Below, one piece after another: positions 45,384-54,125 of a DNA stretch of 64,000 nt (positions are counted from its first letter, which is position 1; each line of letters opens with the position of its first letter). The notes under the pieces were generated by a model. It made no database searches. It was not told where the DNA came from and saw nothing but the letters and a program-made list of their open reading frames with translations. A program made the position numbers and the translations under genes. The stretch lies in contig PBFW01000056.1 of the NCBI GenBank assembly GCA_002719955.1, forward strand, positions 1 to 64,000. Direction: 5' to 3'. The stretch comes from Deltaproteobacteria bacterium. Lineage in GTDB: Bacteria > Myxococcota_A > UBA9160 > UBA4427.

Positions 45384-45947
45384 GTGAAGATCTATACCAA
45401 GCGTGGTGACGGGGGACAGACGGATCTCTTCGGAGGCGAGCGGGTGGGCAAGGATGCCCTGCGCGTGGCGGCCTACGGCGAGGTCGACGAGTTGAATGCG
45501 TCGCTGGGCGTCGCGATCGCGGCGGGTTCGGATCCGGTGCTCGACGAATCCCTGCGTGGCATCCAGCGCGCGCTCTTCGATCTCGGCGCTTCCCTTGCGA
45601 CGCCGGATCCCGCGCATCGCAAGAAGGCGGGCATCCGCGGTGTCGGTGCGGTGGACATCGAGGCGCTCGAGACCCTGATCGATCGGCTCGAGGGTGGACT
45701 CGATAGCCTCGAGACCTTTGTCCTGCCGGGCGGGAGTGCATCGGCGGCCGCTTTTCACGTGGCTCGAACGGTCTGCCGTCGGGCCGAACGGACCGTCGTC
45801 GGCCTCGCGGGGAGCAAGGGTGAGTCCGTCGAGGCGCTTTCGCTCCGCTATCTGAACCGACTATCCGATCTCTTCTTCGTGATCGCGCGACACGAAAACG
45901 CGCGGCAGGGGCTCTCCGATCTCGCCTGGGTCGGCCGCCCCGACTGA
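45384..45947 (+). CDS. Cob(I)alamin adenosyltransferase (PduO type)
   Basis: The 187-aa protein starts at GTG 45384 as VKIYTKRGDGGQTDLFGGER, the ATP-binding N-terminus of PduO-type ATRs. Also present are GEVDELNASLGVA with the conserved Asp/Glu, and VARTVCRRAERTVVGL with the Arg residues that hold the ATP phosphates. It makes adenosylcobalamin, the cofactor of the mutase encoded convergently 1.2 kb away. The 3' end overlaps the small membrane protein gene on the other strand by 87 nt. Confidence 0.92.
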   Translation: MKIYTKRGDGGQTDLFGGERVGKDALRVAAYGEVDELNASLGVAIAAGSDPVLDESLRGIQRALFDLGASLATPDPAHRKKAGIRGVGAVDIEALETLIDRLEGGLDSLETFVLPGGSASAAAFHVARTVCRRAERTVVGLAGSKGESVEALSLRYLNRLSDLFFVIARHENARQGLSDLAWVGRPD

Positions 45948-46184
45948 GTCCGGAGGCGAAGCTCGATGGAGATACCGAAGCCCGAGCGTCATCGGGGCCC
46001 CCCAGCGAAATTCGCCCATATAGCGGACCGGGTGGTCGAGTTCCCGACGCAGGAATGTCCCGACCACGAATCCGAACAGGAGGGCGAAGAAGAGCGCGAG
46101 CAGGGTCGTGCGCAGGATCCGGACGAATAGGGAGCGGCGAGGACGCCCCGACGGACGTCGCAGGAACCGCGAATCACGGGCCAT
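45861..46184 (-). CDS. Small single-span membrane protein, hypothetical
   Basis: The 107-aa protein has a basic N-terminus (RPSGRPRRSLFVRILRT), one transmembrane helix (LLALFFALLFGFVVGTF) and a soluble tail (EFRWGAPMTLGLRYLH). I do not recognise the family. The start overlaps the meaB stop by 11 nt, which supports co-translation with meaB. The 3' end overlaps the adenosyltransferase gene convergently, so the last 29 codons may be questioned. Confidence 0.55.
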   Translation of the reverse strand: MARDSRFLRRPSGRPRRSLFVRILRTTLLALFFALLFGFVVGTFLRRELDHPVRYMGEFRWGAPMTLGLRYLHRASPPDSVGAADPGEIGEPLPRVFVSRDHEEEIG

Positions 46185-47199
46185 CGGACCCGAGCGCCTT
46201 TTCGATGCGCCGACCGAGATCGTCGATCTGTCGGTCGATGGAGAGGGAGGGCCGGTCCGCGGTGAGCGATTCGATGGCGCCCGCTTCCAGTCTTTCGAGA
46301 CCGAAACGCCCATAACGCGTCGCGAGCGCAGATCGGACGCGCGCATCGCGGCCCGCTCGGCGTCGGATCTCGCCCAGCCCGCTCTCCTTCAGGTATTGGC
46401 GGTGATCGTCGATTGCGTCGATCAGCGCCTCGATTCCGATGCCCTCCCGTGCCGATCCGCAGAGCACGGCGGGCAAGTGGTCCGGATCGCGCCGGCTGCC
46501 GAGATCGAGGCCGGCGCGCAGCTCGGCGGCGGCGCGGTCGGTCAGATTTCCGAGATCGGATTTGTTGACGAAAAAGACGTCCGGCCACTCGAGGATTCCG
46601 GCCTTCATGAATTGAATCAGATCGCCCGCGGCCGGCTGGGCGACGAAGACGAGGCTGTCGACGAGATCGATGACCTGCGCCTCGGATTGGCCGACACCGA
46701 CTGTCTCGACGAAGACGGCGTCGAGGGCGCTCGACAGGACATCGAGGCTTGCGCCGGTGATTTCGGAGAGGCCGCCGAGTTGATCCCGCGCTGCGAGGGA
46801 GCGCATGAAAACGCCCGGTTCTCGTGTGGCGCTGCGCAGGCGCATGCGGTCGCCTAATAGGGCCCCGCCGGAGCGTTTGCTCGAGGGATCGACGGCGAGC
46901 ACGCCGACCGATCGACCGCGTTTGCGCAGGCCGGAGACGAGTGCGTCGAGCAGGGTCGACTTTCCTACGCCCGGGGCACCTGTCACGCCGATGCGAACAC
47001 CGTGGGGGTGCGTTTCGAGCGCATCGAGGAGCGCGAGTGCGGCTTCGCGATTCTCGGGTCGGTCGTCGTCGACCTGGTTCAGCGCTTCGGCGATCGCGGC
47101 CCGGTCTCCCGCCCCCACGCGTTCCGCGAGTTCCCTGGCGGGGGCCGTGCTCCCGCGGGAGTTTGATGAGGCGGTGGACGCGGGATGTTCAGACGGCAT
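46174..47199 (-). CDS. meaB: Methylmalonyl-CoA mutase-associated GTPase MeaB
   Basis: The 341-aa G3E-family GTPase has Walker A GAPGVGKST (74-82), then LAVDPSSKRSGGALLGDRMR, ETVGVGQSE (switch/Walker B region) and NKSD for guanine specificity. MeaB gates delivery of adenosylcobalamin to the mutase and protects it from inactivation. It overlaps the stop of the upstream mutase gene by 11 nt, as expected for mutase-chaperone pairs. Confidence 0.94.
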   Translation of the reverse strand: MPSEHPASTASSNSRGSTAPARELAERVGAGDRAAIAEALNQVDDDRPENREAALALLDALETHPHGVRIGVTGAPGVGKSTLLDALVSGLRKRGRSVGVLAVDPSSKRSGGALLGDRMRLRSATREPGVFMRSLAARDQLGGLSEITGASLDVLSSALDAVFVETVGVGQSEAQVIDLVDSLVFVAQPAAGDLIQFMKAGILEWPDVFFVNKSDLGNLTDRAAAELRAGLDLGSRRDPDHLPAVLCGSAREGIGIEALIDAIDDHRQYLKESGLGEIRRRAGRDARVRSALATRYGRFGLERLEAGAIESLTADRPSLSIDRQIDDLGRRIEKALGSDGP

Positions 47200-49201
47200 T
47201 CGACTCCGAAACGACCTCGACGATCTCGGCCATGATGCGGGTGAGATCGAAGTCTTTGGGTGTGTAGACCCGGCGTACGCCCGCCTCTTCCAGCTTGCGC
47301 GCATCGTCGTCCGGGATGATGCCGCCGACCACGACCGGAATCTGCCCGAGGCCCGCTTCGAGGAGCCGATCGACCACATCGTTGACGAGGATGCCGTGGG
47401 AGCCCGACAGGACCGAGAGTCCGATGACGTGGACCCCCTCGTCCTGGGCGGATTGCACGATTTCCAGCGGCGTGAGGCGAATCCCGTCGTAGACGACCTC
47501 CATACCGACATCCCGAGCCTTGACCGCGATCTGCTCGGCGCCGTTGCTGTGGCCGTCGAGACCGGGTTTGCCCACCAGGATCTTGAGCCGTCTGCCGAGG
47601 ACCGTCGAGAGGGCGTCGACGCGGTCGCGCACCGCCTGGACGTCGTCGTTGGCGGAAGCCAGGGGCGTCGCCGAGACACCCGTCGGTGCGCGGTATTCGC
47701 CGAAGATGTCGCGTAGGACCTGCGACCATTCACCGGTCGTGATACCCGCCTTCGCCGCTTCGATCGAGGGGGGCATGATATTGCCACCATTCTTGACGAC
47801 GTCTTCGAGCTGACGCAGGGCGCGTCTGGTCTCGCCGGCGTTGCGGCGCTCGCGGAAGGCAACGAGCCGCTTGATCTGCTCGCGCTCCGCGGACTCGTCC
47901 ACCTTGAGAACCGAACTCGACCCCGCTTCGACGAGCGGTGACTCGACGCTTTCCCGATAGGCGTTCACGCCCACGACCTGGAGGTCACCGGACTCGATCG
48001 AGCGCACGCGGGCGGTATGACTCTCGACGAGGCGCTGCTTCATGTAGGCATTTTCGATCGCCGCGACGGCGCCACCCATTTCGAGCACGTGATTCATCTC
48101 GTCGCGCGCCGCCGCGAGTAGTTCCGCCGTCTTCCCTTCGATGACGTGGGAACCATCGAAGAGGTCTTCGTATTCGAGCAGATCAGTCTCGTAGGCCAGG
48201 ATCTGTTGCGTACGGAGCGAGAGTTGTTGGTCCCAGGGGCGCGGCAGGCCCAGGGCTTCGTTCCAGGCGGGGAGCTGGAGCGATCGCGTGCGGGCGCGCT
48301 TCGAGAGCGTGACGCCGAGGGCCTCGAGGGCGATGCGGATGATGTTATTCTCGGGCTGGGCCTCGGTGAGCCCGAGGCTGTTCACCTGAACGCCGTAGCG
48401 CAGGCGCAGCATCTTGGCGTCCCGGATGCCGTAGCGGTCGCGGCCGATCTCCTCCCAGAGCTGGTTCATCGCCCGGCCTTTGCACATCTCTTCGACGAAG
48501 CGGATCCCCGCGTTCAGGAAGAACGAGATCCGCCCGAAGATCCGCGACAGCGTCTCCTGGTCGACCTCGGCGCGTTCGCGTACGAAGTCGAGGATGGAGA
48601 TCGCGTTGGCCATCGCGAAGGCGATCTCCTGGACCGGTGTCGCGCCCGCCTCCTGGAGGTGGTAGGAGCAGACGTTGACCGGGTTCCAGTGGGGGACGTG
48701 GTCGACGGTGTAGGAGACGACCTCGCTGGTGAGGCGCATGGACGCGTGGGGTGGGAAGACGAAGGTTCCGCGCGAGAGGTATTCCTTGATGATGTCGTTC
48801 TGGGTCGTACCGCGGAGCGCTGCGGCTTCCGTCCCCTGACGCTCGGCGGCCGCGACATAGAGCGAGAGCAGCCAGGCGGCGGTGGCGTTGATCGTCATCG
48901 AGGTGTTCATCCGGTCGAGCGGGATCTCCTCGAAGAGCGCCTCCATGTCGTCGATATGGCAGATCGGAACACCCACCTTGCCGACCTCGCCGCGTGCGAG
49001 CGGATGATCCGAGTCGTATCCCGTTTGTGTCGGGAGGTCGAAGGCCACCGAGAGGCCCGTCTGTCCCTTGGCGAGATTGCTGCGATAGAGGGCGTTGCTC
49101 GCCTTCGCGGAGGAATGGCCTGAATAGGTTCGGAACATCCAGGCGCGGTCGCGCTCGACGATTCTCGGAGCGGGTCGATCGGAAGGCGGATCGGACGACA
49201 A
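47189..49201 (-). CDS. meaA: Adenosylcobalamin-dependent acyl-CoA mutase, ethylmalonyl-CoA mutase (MeaA) type
   Basis: The 670-aa single-chain mutase has the TIM-barrel domain (WMFRTYSGHSSAKASNALYR, GLSVAFDLPTQTGYDSDH) and a C-terminal B12-binding domain with D-x-H-x-x-G in KPGLDGHSNGAE near residue 547. The N-terminal pattern RTYxGHSxA and the length match MeaA/ethylmalonyl-CoA mutase rather than MutB, but only phylogeny or assay would separate it from (2R)-methylmalonyl- or isobutyryl-CoA mutases. In the ethylmalonyl-CoA pathway it converts (2R)-ethylmalonyl-CoA to methylsuccinyl-CoA. The TTG start has CGGAG 7 nt upstream. It is followed directly by meaB. Confidence 0.88.
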   Translation of the reverse strand: MSSDPPSDRPAPRIVERDRAWMFRTYSGHSSAKASNALYRSNLAKGQTGLSVAFDLPTQTGYDSDHPLARGEVGKVGVPICHIDDMEALFEEIPLDRMNTSMTINATAAWLLSLYVAAAERQGTEAAALRGTTQNDIIKEYLSRGTFVFPPHASMRLTSEVVSYTVDHVPHWNPVNVCSYHLQEAGATPVQEIAFAMANAISILDFVRERAEVDQETLSRIFGRISFFLNAGIRFVEEMCKGRAMNQLWEEIGRDRYGIRDAKMLRLRYGVQVNSLGLTEAQPENNIIRIALEALGVTLSKRARTRSLQLPAWNEALGLPRPWDQQLSLRTQQILAYETDLLEYEDLFDGSHVIEGKTAELLAAARDEMNHVLEMGGAVAAIENAYMKQRLVESHTARVRSIESGDLQVVGVNAYRESVESPLVEAGSSSVLKVDESAEREQIKRLVAFRERRNAGETRRALRQLEDVVKNGGNIMPPSIEAAKAGITTGEWSQVLRDIFGEYRAPTGVSATPLASANDDVQAVRDRVDALSTVLGRRLKILVGKPGLDGHSNGAEQIAVKARDVGMEVVYDGIRLTPLEIVQSAQDEGVHVIGLSVLSGSHGILVNDVVDRLLEAGLGQIPVVVGGIIPDDDARKLEEAGVRRVYTPKDFDLTRIMAEIVEVVSESNAV

Positions 49202-49383
49202 GGGGGGACTCCGTTCTCGGGTGGGTCAATCGGCGGCTGGGGCCCGATCCGCGGACGCTTGCGTACACCGTGAATCGTTCCTGATGGGCCTTCATCGGCG
49301 AAACGGGCGTGTGGGGCGAGCTGAGAGATGAGGCCCTAAGTGGTCGAAAAAATTAACGAAACTGTGAAGACAGGGCAAATCCA

Positions 49384-49400
49384 GGAGCGGGGTATGCTCC
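49384..49400 (+). promoter_or_regulatory. Small hairpin just upstream of the SrkA-like start
   Basis: GGAGC (49384-49388) pairs exactly with GCTCC (49396-49400) around the loop ggggtat. The ATG follows at 49405. The nearest Shine-Dalgarno-like bases lie inside this hairpin, so it could modulate initiation; the stem is only 5 bp and may be chance. Confidence 0.3.
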
Positions 49401-49404
49401 GACC

Positions 49405-50463
49405 ATGGGTCAGGACCTGAACGAATTCTTCTTCCGCCTCTCCCCCGAACGTGTTCTCCAGGCAGTGGAGGCCGCCGGGCATATTCCGTCGGGCCATTGT
49501 TTCGCGCTAAACGCTCTCGAAAATCGGGTCTACGACGTTCGATTGGAAGAGGGTCGTCACGTCGTCGCCAAATTCTATCGGCCCGGTCGTTGGGAGCGCG
49601 AGACGATCCTCGACGAGCATCGTCTGCTGGCCGCTCTGGTCGAGGCGGAGATCCCCGTCTGTGCTCCTCTGCCATTCCCCGACGGCGACACGCTCCACCG
49701 GGTCGAGGATATCCACTACGCGATCTGGCCGCGCACCGGGGGGCGCTCCCCCGACGAACTCAGCGACGATCAGATCGAAGTGCTCGGCCGCTTGATGGCG
49801 CGCATCCATGCGATCGCCGCGGATCTTGGGGCACCGAATCGTCGCCGCCTCGATCCCGAGAGCGCACCGCTCGCAGCGCTCGATCTGCTCGAAGACGGGG
49901 ACTGGCTCCCCCCGAGCTGCAGCGCTCGATATGTTCGCGCCGTCGAGTCTCTCGTCGAGACCTATCGCGAGCGCAGCCGCGGCGTCGAGGTCCAGCCGAT
50001 CCACGGCGACTGCCACGTCGGCAACCTGCTGCGCGGCGATGAGGGCTGGTTCTTTCTCGATTTCGACGACATGGTCATCGGGCCGCCGGTTCAGGACGTC
50101 TGGATGTTGGTGCCCGGGCGCGATGCCGAGGCGGATCGCCAGCGGCACCTCTTGGTGGAGAGCTACCGCCAATTTCGTTCCTTCGATGAGGGGACCTTTT
50201 CGCTGATCGAGCCGCTGCGCGGATTTCGATTCGTGTTCTACGCGGGTTGGATCGCCAAGCGGTGGCAGGATCCGGCCTTTCCCGATGCGTTTCCGCATTT
50301 CGGAACGGATCAGTATTGGGAAACGGAGACGCGCGATCTCGAAGAGCTCGTCGAGCGGATCACGAAGGGAGAGGATCTGCTCAGTCCGTCCGAGCGCGAG
50401 GAAGCGCGGGCGGAGGCCGGCGAGGACGAAATGACGAACGAGGATTTTTTCTGGGATCTCTGA
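49405..50463 (+). CDS. srkA: Serine/threonine protein kinase SrkA-like (RdoA/YihE family)
   Basis: The 352-aa protein has the APH-type kinase fold. It contains LNALENRVYDVRLEEGRHVV then AKFYRPGRW (ATP-binding Lys), the Brenner motif IHGDCHVGNLL with catalytic Asp, and FLDFDDM for the metal Asp. It resembles stress-response kinase A, which phosphorylates proteins and protects cells under oxidative or envelope stress. It stands alone on the plus strand. Confidence 0.87.
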   Translation: MGQDLNEFFFRLSPERVLQAVEAAGHIPSGHCFALNALENRVYDVRLEEGRHVVAKFYRPGRWERETILDEHRLLAALVEAEIPVCAPLPFPDGDTLHRVEDIHYAIWPRTGGRSPDELSDDQIEVLGRLMARIHAIAADLGAPNRRRLDPESAPLAALDLLEDGDWLPPSCSARYVRAVESLVETYRERSRGVEVQPIHGDCHVGNLLRGDEGWFFLDFDDMVIGPPVQDVWMLVPGRDAEADRQRHLLVESYRQFRSFDEGTFSLIEPLRGFRFVFYAGWIAKRWQDPAFPDAFPHFGTDQYWETETRDLEELVERITKGEDLLSPSEREEARAEAGEDEMTNEDFFWDL

Positions 50464-50473
50464 GGACTGGCTT

Positions 50474-51832
50474 CTAGGGTCGGCGATCGTCGATCATCAC
50501 GATGCGATCCTTGAGATAGGCGTAGTTGAGCGGGCGAAAGCGAAGCTCCCCGACCTCGCCGAGGCCGGCTAGATCCTCGAGGATGAAGCTCCGCCCGGCG
50601 TTCATCAGCCAGGCCTCGGTGGGGCGCTCGCCCGATGCATCGACGTTGTGTGCGTAGGCGTCGCCGTCCTTCTCTCCGCCACCGAAGAGGCCCACCCCGG
50701 GCCGGCCCGGGGGGACGAGGCCGAGCGCGTGGGCGGATTCATGGGCCATGACGGTTCCGAGAACGTCCCCCACAAAGGAGATCGCGCGATCGATCTCCGC
50801 CCGGCGGTCATTGGCGCTCTCCGAATCGCCCGGAGATCCAGCACCCCGAGCGGAGAGCCGCTCTTCGTCCGCGGCGCGCGTGCCGAGGGTGGCCCCGCCA
50901 CGCGCGGTGAGAAAGGGGCCCAAGACGTCGGCGTAGAGGTCGGATTCCCGATAGATCGTGAGTTCTGCCGGGAAGAGACCGGCGGTCGCTTCGCGTTCGC
51001 ACTCCTTCGAGGATTTGCGTTGGTTGCGGAGGTCGAAGCGGACGTTGCCGACGGAATCGGGGTTCTCGATGTTGCCCCCGCCGACACAGATACGTGTGAC
51101 GAAGGGTCCCGGGTCGGCTTCGAGGACAAAACGGATGAAGACCGGATCCCGTGCCGCTCCGGTTCGGTTGGGATCGTCCGGCGCATCGTAGGCGCGTCTG
51201 ACCCGTGCGAGGGCCCGCTCGGCGATGCGCTCGGCGACGATTCTTGCGAGCTCGGGGCGCTCGGGGGTCGCGAGGCCGAATCGTTCGAGATCGCGCTCGA
51301 AGTCCGGACGGCCGTCGTCGTCTCGATCGATTGTGAAATCGAAATGGATGATCTGTCGACTGCCGATCGGGGGTCCGCCGAGCCAGGACCGGATGCGCAC
51401 CCGGCGATAAGCGACGAGTTCGTGATCCTCCTCGTCCGTGAGCGTCGCCCGAATCGAGAGCAGTCCCGTGTAGAGACCGAGGGATTCGGGGATCACGAGG
51501 GTCGCGAAATCGTCGTGCGAGACGAGCTGGTCGGCGATTTCGATCATCGCCCCCGTCCGCTCCGCACGCAGCGTCACGACCAGGCTCTCGCGGGTCGCGA
51601 TCGGCAGATCCGGTGGCAGCGCGATTTGCAGGACCCATCCGACGGTCGGGAGAAGGACATCCCTCGCCATCCGCTCGTCGACGCCGTTGATTCGAATGGC
51701 GAGTCCGGTGCCCGTGGCGCCCGCGAAGCGTTCGTTGCGCAGCGCGATGCCGACGAGGACCAGGCCACCGATCAGCCCGAGAAGGACGGCGAGGGTCGGG
51801 CCCCAAAGCGGGCTGCGGGAAGCGGGCCGACT
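50474..51832 (-). CDS. Membrane-anchored zinc-metalloprotease-like protein, hypothetical
   Basis: The 452-aa-class protein has an N-terminal membrane anchor (TLAVLLGLIGGLVLVGIAL) and a large extracytoplasmic domain. An EF-hand-like calcium loop DRDDDGRPDFE and a zincin motif HESAHALG (H365-E366-H369) follow; the third metal ligand of metzincins is not found. I do not recognise a specific family. The true first codon is ATG at 51835, overlapping the upstream sulfatase-like gene's stop by 4 nt, so the two are translationally coupled. An envelope-processing or cell-surface role is inferred from the motif and anchor. Confidence 0.65.
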   Translation of the reverse strand, partial: SRPASRSPLWGPTLAVLLGLIGGLVLVGIALRNERFAGATGTGLAIRINGVDERMARDVLLPTVGWVLQIALPPDLPIATRESLVVTLRAERTGAMIEIADQLVSHDDFATLVIPESLGLYTGLLSIRATLTDEEDHELVAYRRVRIRSWLGGPPIGSRQIIHFDFTIDRDDDGRPDFERDLERFGLATPERPELARIVAERIAERALARVRRAYDAPDDPNRTGAARDPVFIRFVLEADPGPFVTRICVGGGNIENPDSVGNVRFDLRNQRKSSKECEREATAGLFPAELTIYRESDLYADVLGPFLTARGGATLGTRAADEERLSARGAGSPGDSESANDRRAEIDRAISFVGDVLGTVMAHESAHALGLVPPGRPGVGLFGGGEKDGDAYAHNVDASGERPTEAWLMNAGRSFILEDLAGLGEVGELRFRPLNYAYLKDRIVMIDDRRP

Positions 51833-53151
51833 CATCGGGGATCCTCTCCGTTCGGGTGGTCGGAGCGACCGGGCTCGTCGAGTCGGCGCGCCAGATGGAA
51901 CTCCAGGCGGGGAACGGGGCTCTGGGCGTCGAGAATATCCTCACGCCAGGGGCCGGGCGCGAGAGCCGCCGACCGCGGCGCAGGATGGCGCAGGCGGTCG
52001 TAGATCGGAAGGGCCGCGAAGCGGGCGCGCCTGTCGAAGAGTTCAGCCGTCGGGACGGGCTGCCCGGAGCCATCGAGGGTGCTGTGAGATCGCACGTAGA
52101 GATGCGTCTCGCTCGCGAGCCCCACTTCTCCGCCCGCGGCGCTCGTCTCGAGAAGCACGAGGCGGTCCTCGCGCTCGCCATCCCCGGCGTGGGATCGCGC
52201 CAGGTGCGTCAGGTCACGCCCCTCGAAGAGCGCTTCGTCCAGATCGGAACCCAGCTCTCCCGAAACGCGTGCGGCGGTACGCAGGGTCGCCGCCACATCG
52301 ATCGGGCTCGCCAAGCGGAGCGAAATCCTGGGGAGGTTCGCGTTCTGGGTCGGGGGTGGGCGCCAGATGAGCGGTACGCGATGCGTCGACCACTGGATCG
52401 TGGCGTCGCGCAGCGTCGGCGATTCCCGGCCGTGCGGATCCTCTCCCCGCAGCGCGGCGAAGAGCACGCCCGGCCCACGGCCGTCATCGTCGAAGGTGTG
52501 GGAGAGTCGAGACAGCAGGCGATCGAGTTGGACTGGCTCCGCCGCCCGGCCCAGGTGGATCCAGATGAATCGGGGCGAGGGTGTCGATGCGATCCAGCTC
52601 TGGACGGAGCTGGCCATTTCGGTGCGCTCACGGGTGTTCGCATGCATCGGCCGGCCAAAGCGGTCGTCGTAGCGGTCGAATCCCTGATCGAGTCGCCGGC
52701 TGCGGTTCAACCGCGCACTCGCCACGAAAGCGGCCGTCCGATAGCCCGCCCGGGAGAGCGTCTCGGCGATCGTCGTGTGCGCATCGGCGAGGAAGCTCTG
52801 GCCATCATCCGCCACACCGTGAGCCCGAGCGGCCAATCCCGTCAGCGCGGTCGAAGCGGACGAACTCTCGCCGCGCCCGGGCGCCGCTGCCCAGGCGAAG
52901 AGGGTCCCCTCGTTGCCGAGGGCGCAGAGTGAACGCCCGGCCTCCTTCTCACCGCCGAAACACGCCAGGCGCTCTGTGGAGAGCGTGTCGATCGTGATCA
53001 AGATGAGGTCCGGGCGAGTGGGCTGATCGGCCTGGCATCCGAGCAAGGCGATCGCTAGCCATGCGCCGAGCGCCGCGTGTCCGCGCGCCCGACCCGGGGC
53101 GGTTCTAGGAGATTCTGCCGCGACCGGAATTCCGCGCATGAGCCAGGGCAT
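51832..53151 (-). CDS. Sulfatase-like lipoprotein with a degenerate active site
   Basis: The 439-aa protein has a lipoprotein signal (AWLAIALLGC) and a sulfatase/alkaline-phosphatase-like core. DLILITIDTLSTERLACFGG keeps the first metal Asp, while the nucleophile region reads APGRGESSSASTALTGLAAR. There the formylglycine C/S-x-P-x-R consensus is absent, as is the usual S-D-H-G. It has AETLSRAGYRTAAFVASARL and LDQGFDRYDD, matching the family. It may be an inactive relative or act on a different substrate. It overlaps the metalloprotease-like gene by 4 nt. ATG at 53151 or 53139. Confidence 0.72.
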   Translation of the reverse strand: MPWLMRGIPVAAESPRTAPGRARGHAALGAWLAIALLGCQADQPTRPDLILITIDTLSTERLACFGGEKEAGRSLCALGNEGTLFAWAAAPGRGESSSASTALTGLAARAHGVADDGQSFLADAHTTIAETLSRAGYRTAAFVASARLNRSRRLDQGFDRYDDRFGRPMHANTRERTEMASSVQSWIASTPSPRFIWIHLGRAAEPVQLDRLLSRLSHTFDDDGRGPGVLFAALRGEDPHGRESPTLRDATIQWSTHRVPLIWRPPPTQNANLPRISLRLASPIDVAATLRTAARVSGELGSDLDEALFEGRDLTHLARSHAGDGEREDRLVLLETSAAGGEVGLASETHLYVRSHSTLDGSGQPVPTAELFDRRARFAALPIYDRLRHPAPRSAALAPGPWREDILDAQSPVPRLEFHLARRLDEPGRSDHPNGEDPR

Positions 53152-53168
53152 AGCGAAAAAGACGTGCG

Positions 53169-54041
53169 ATGTTCTCCGGGATGATTTCTGGTCTGCACAG
53201 CGCCGTCGTGAAGCTGCGTGATTTCGAGGTCGGTGTTCGCGATTACACCCGACTCCTAGGGCAAGCCCCCCACCGAATCGAGTCCGACGTGCGGCGTGGG
53301 ACCCGCAGTGTCCTGTTCGCCCTCGCTAATATGACGCTCGAGCTGCGCTCGGGCCTCGAGGGGGCAGTCGTGCCTGAGGGCGCCAAATCCGGGGACGAGA
53401 GATTCGGGCAGGTGGGGATTCGGCTGGTTTGCGAGGACGATGACCCCTCGGCCCTGCTGGCCGCTCGCGGTGTGCGCATTGCCTCGAGCACGGACGAAGA
53501 AGGCGTGTCCGAGGGGGCGCTCAGCATTCGGCGATGGCGCTCCCACCGCATCGACGCGAGGTCGAGCCGGGGCCTTCCCGTCGAGTTGATTTGCGGCGAG
53601 GTCTTCGAGCCGGACGCGACCGGGGGCACGGCAGGTTCGGCCGTTGAGCCGGCCGCGCGGATCCGCGCGCTGGATCACGTGGTCGTGATGAGTCCCGATC
53701 CCGTTGCGACCCGCGCCTTCTACGGGGACGGACTGGGCATCCGGCTCGCCCTTGACAGGTCCTTCGAAGAGCGCGGTGTTCGACTCCTCTTCTTTCGCGT
53801 CGGAGGCACGACGATCGAGATCGGTGGCCGCCTCGGGTCGGAGGCCCGGCCGGATCGATCCGACCGTTTGGGCGGACTCGCCTGGCAGGTGGTCGAGATC
53901 GACGCGATCCGGGCGCGGCTCGTCGGCGAGGGCTTTGACGTCTCGAAGATTCGCGAGGGCAACAAGCCCGGAACACGCGTCTGCACGGTTCGGGATCCGG
54001 TCCACGAGGTGCCGACGCTCCTGATCGAACCCCCTTCCTGA
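53169..54041 (+). CDS. VOC superfamily (glyoxalase/dioxygenase-fold) protein
   Basis: The 290-aa protein has two VOC modules: GLHSAVVKLRDFEVGVRDYT at the N-terminus and IRALDHVVVMSPDPVATRAF near residue 160. The second keeps the His of a metal site (DHVVVM) and a Glu (TIEIGGR). Possible roles include glyoxalase, epimerase or dioxygenase. Only 17 bases separate it from the divergent sulfatase-like gene. The N-terminal Met may be at 53169 or 53181. Confidence 0.75.
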   Translation: MFSGMISGLHSAVVKLRDFEVGVRDYTRLLGQAPHRIESDVRRGTRSVLFALANMTLELRSGLEGAVVPEGAKSGDERFGQVGIRLVCEDDDPSALLAARGVRIASSTDEEGVSEGALSIRRWRSHRIDARSSRGLPVELICGEVFEPDATGGTAGSAVEPAARIRALDHVVVMSPDPVATRAFYGDGLGIRLALDRSFEERGVRLLFFRVGGTTIEIGGRLGSEARPDRSDRLGGLAWQVVEIDAIRARLVGEGFDVSKIREGNKPGTRVCTVRDPVHEVPTLLIEPPS

Positions 54042-54125
54042 GGCGTCCGGGGGAGGCGCCGCTAAAATCCTGGTTTCCGTTTCTCCCGATCCCCCCCTGG
54101 CGCGCCCCGCTGGAGACCCTCGAAA

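Noticed and set aside
49384-49400. Riboswitch upstream of the SrkA-like gene
   Set aside because: Only a 5-bp hairpin is present; the leader is too short for any known aptamer.
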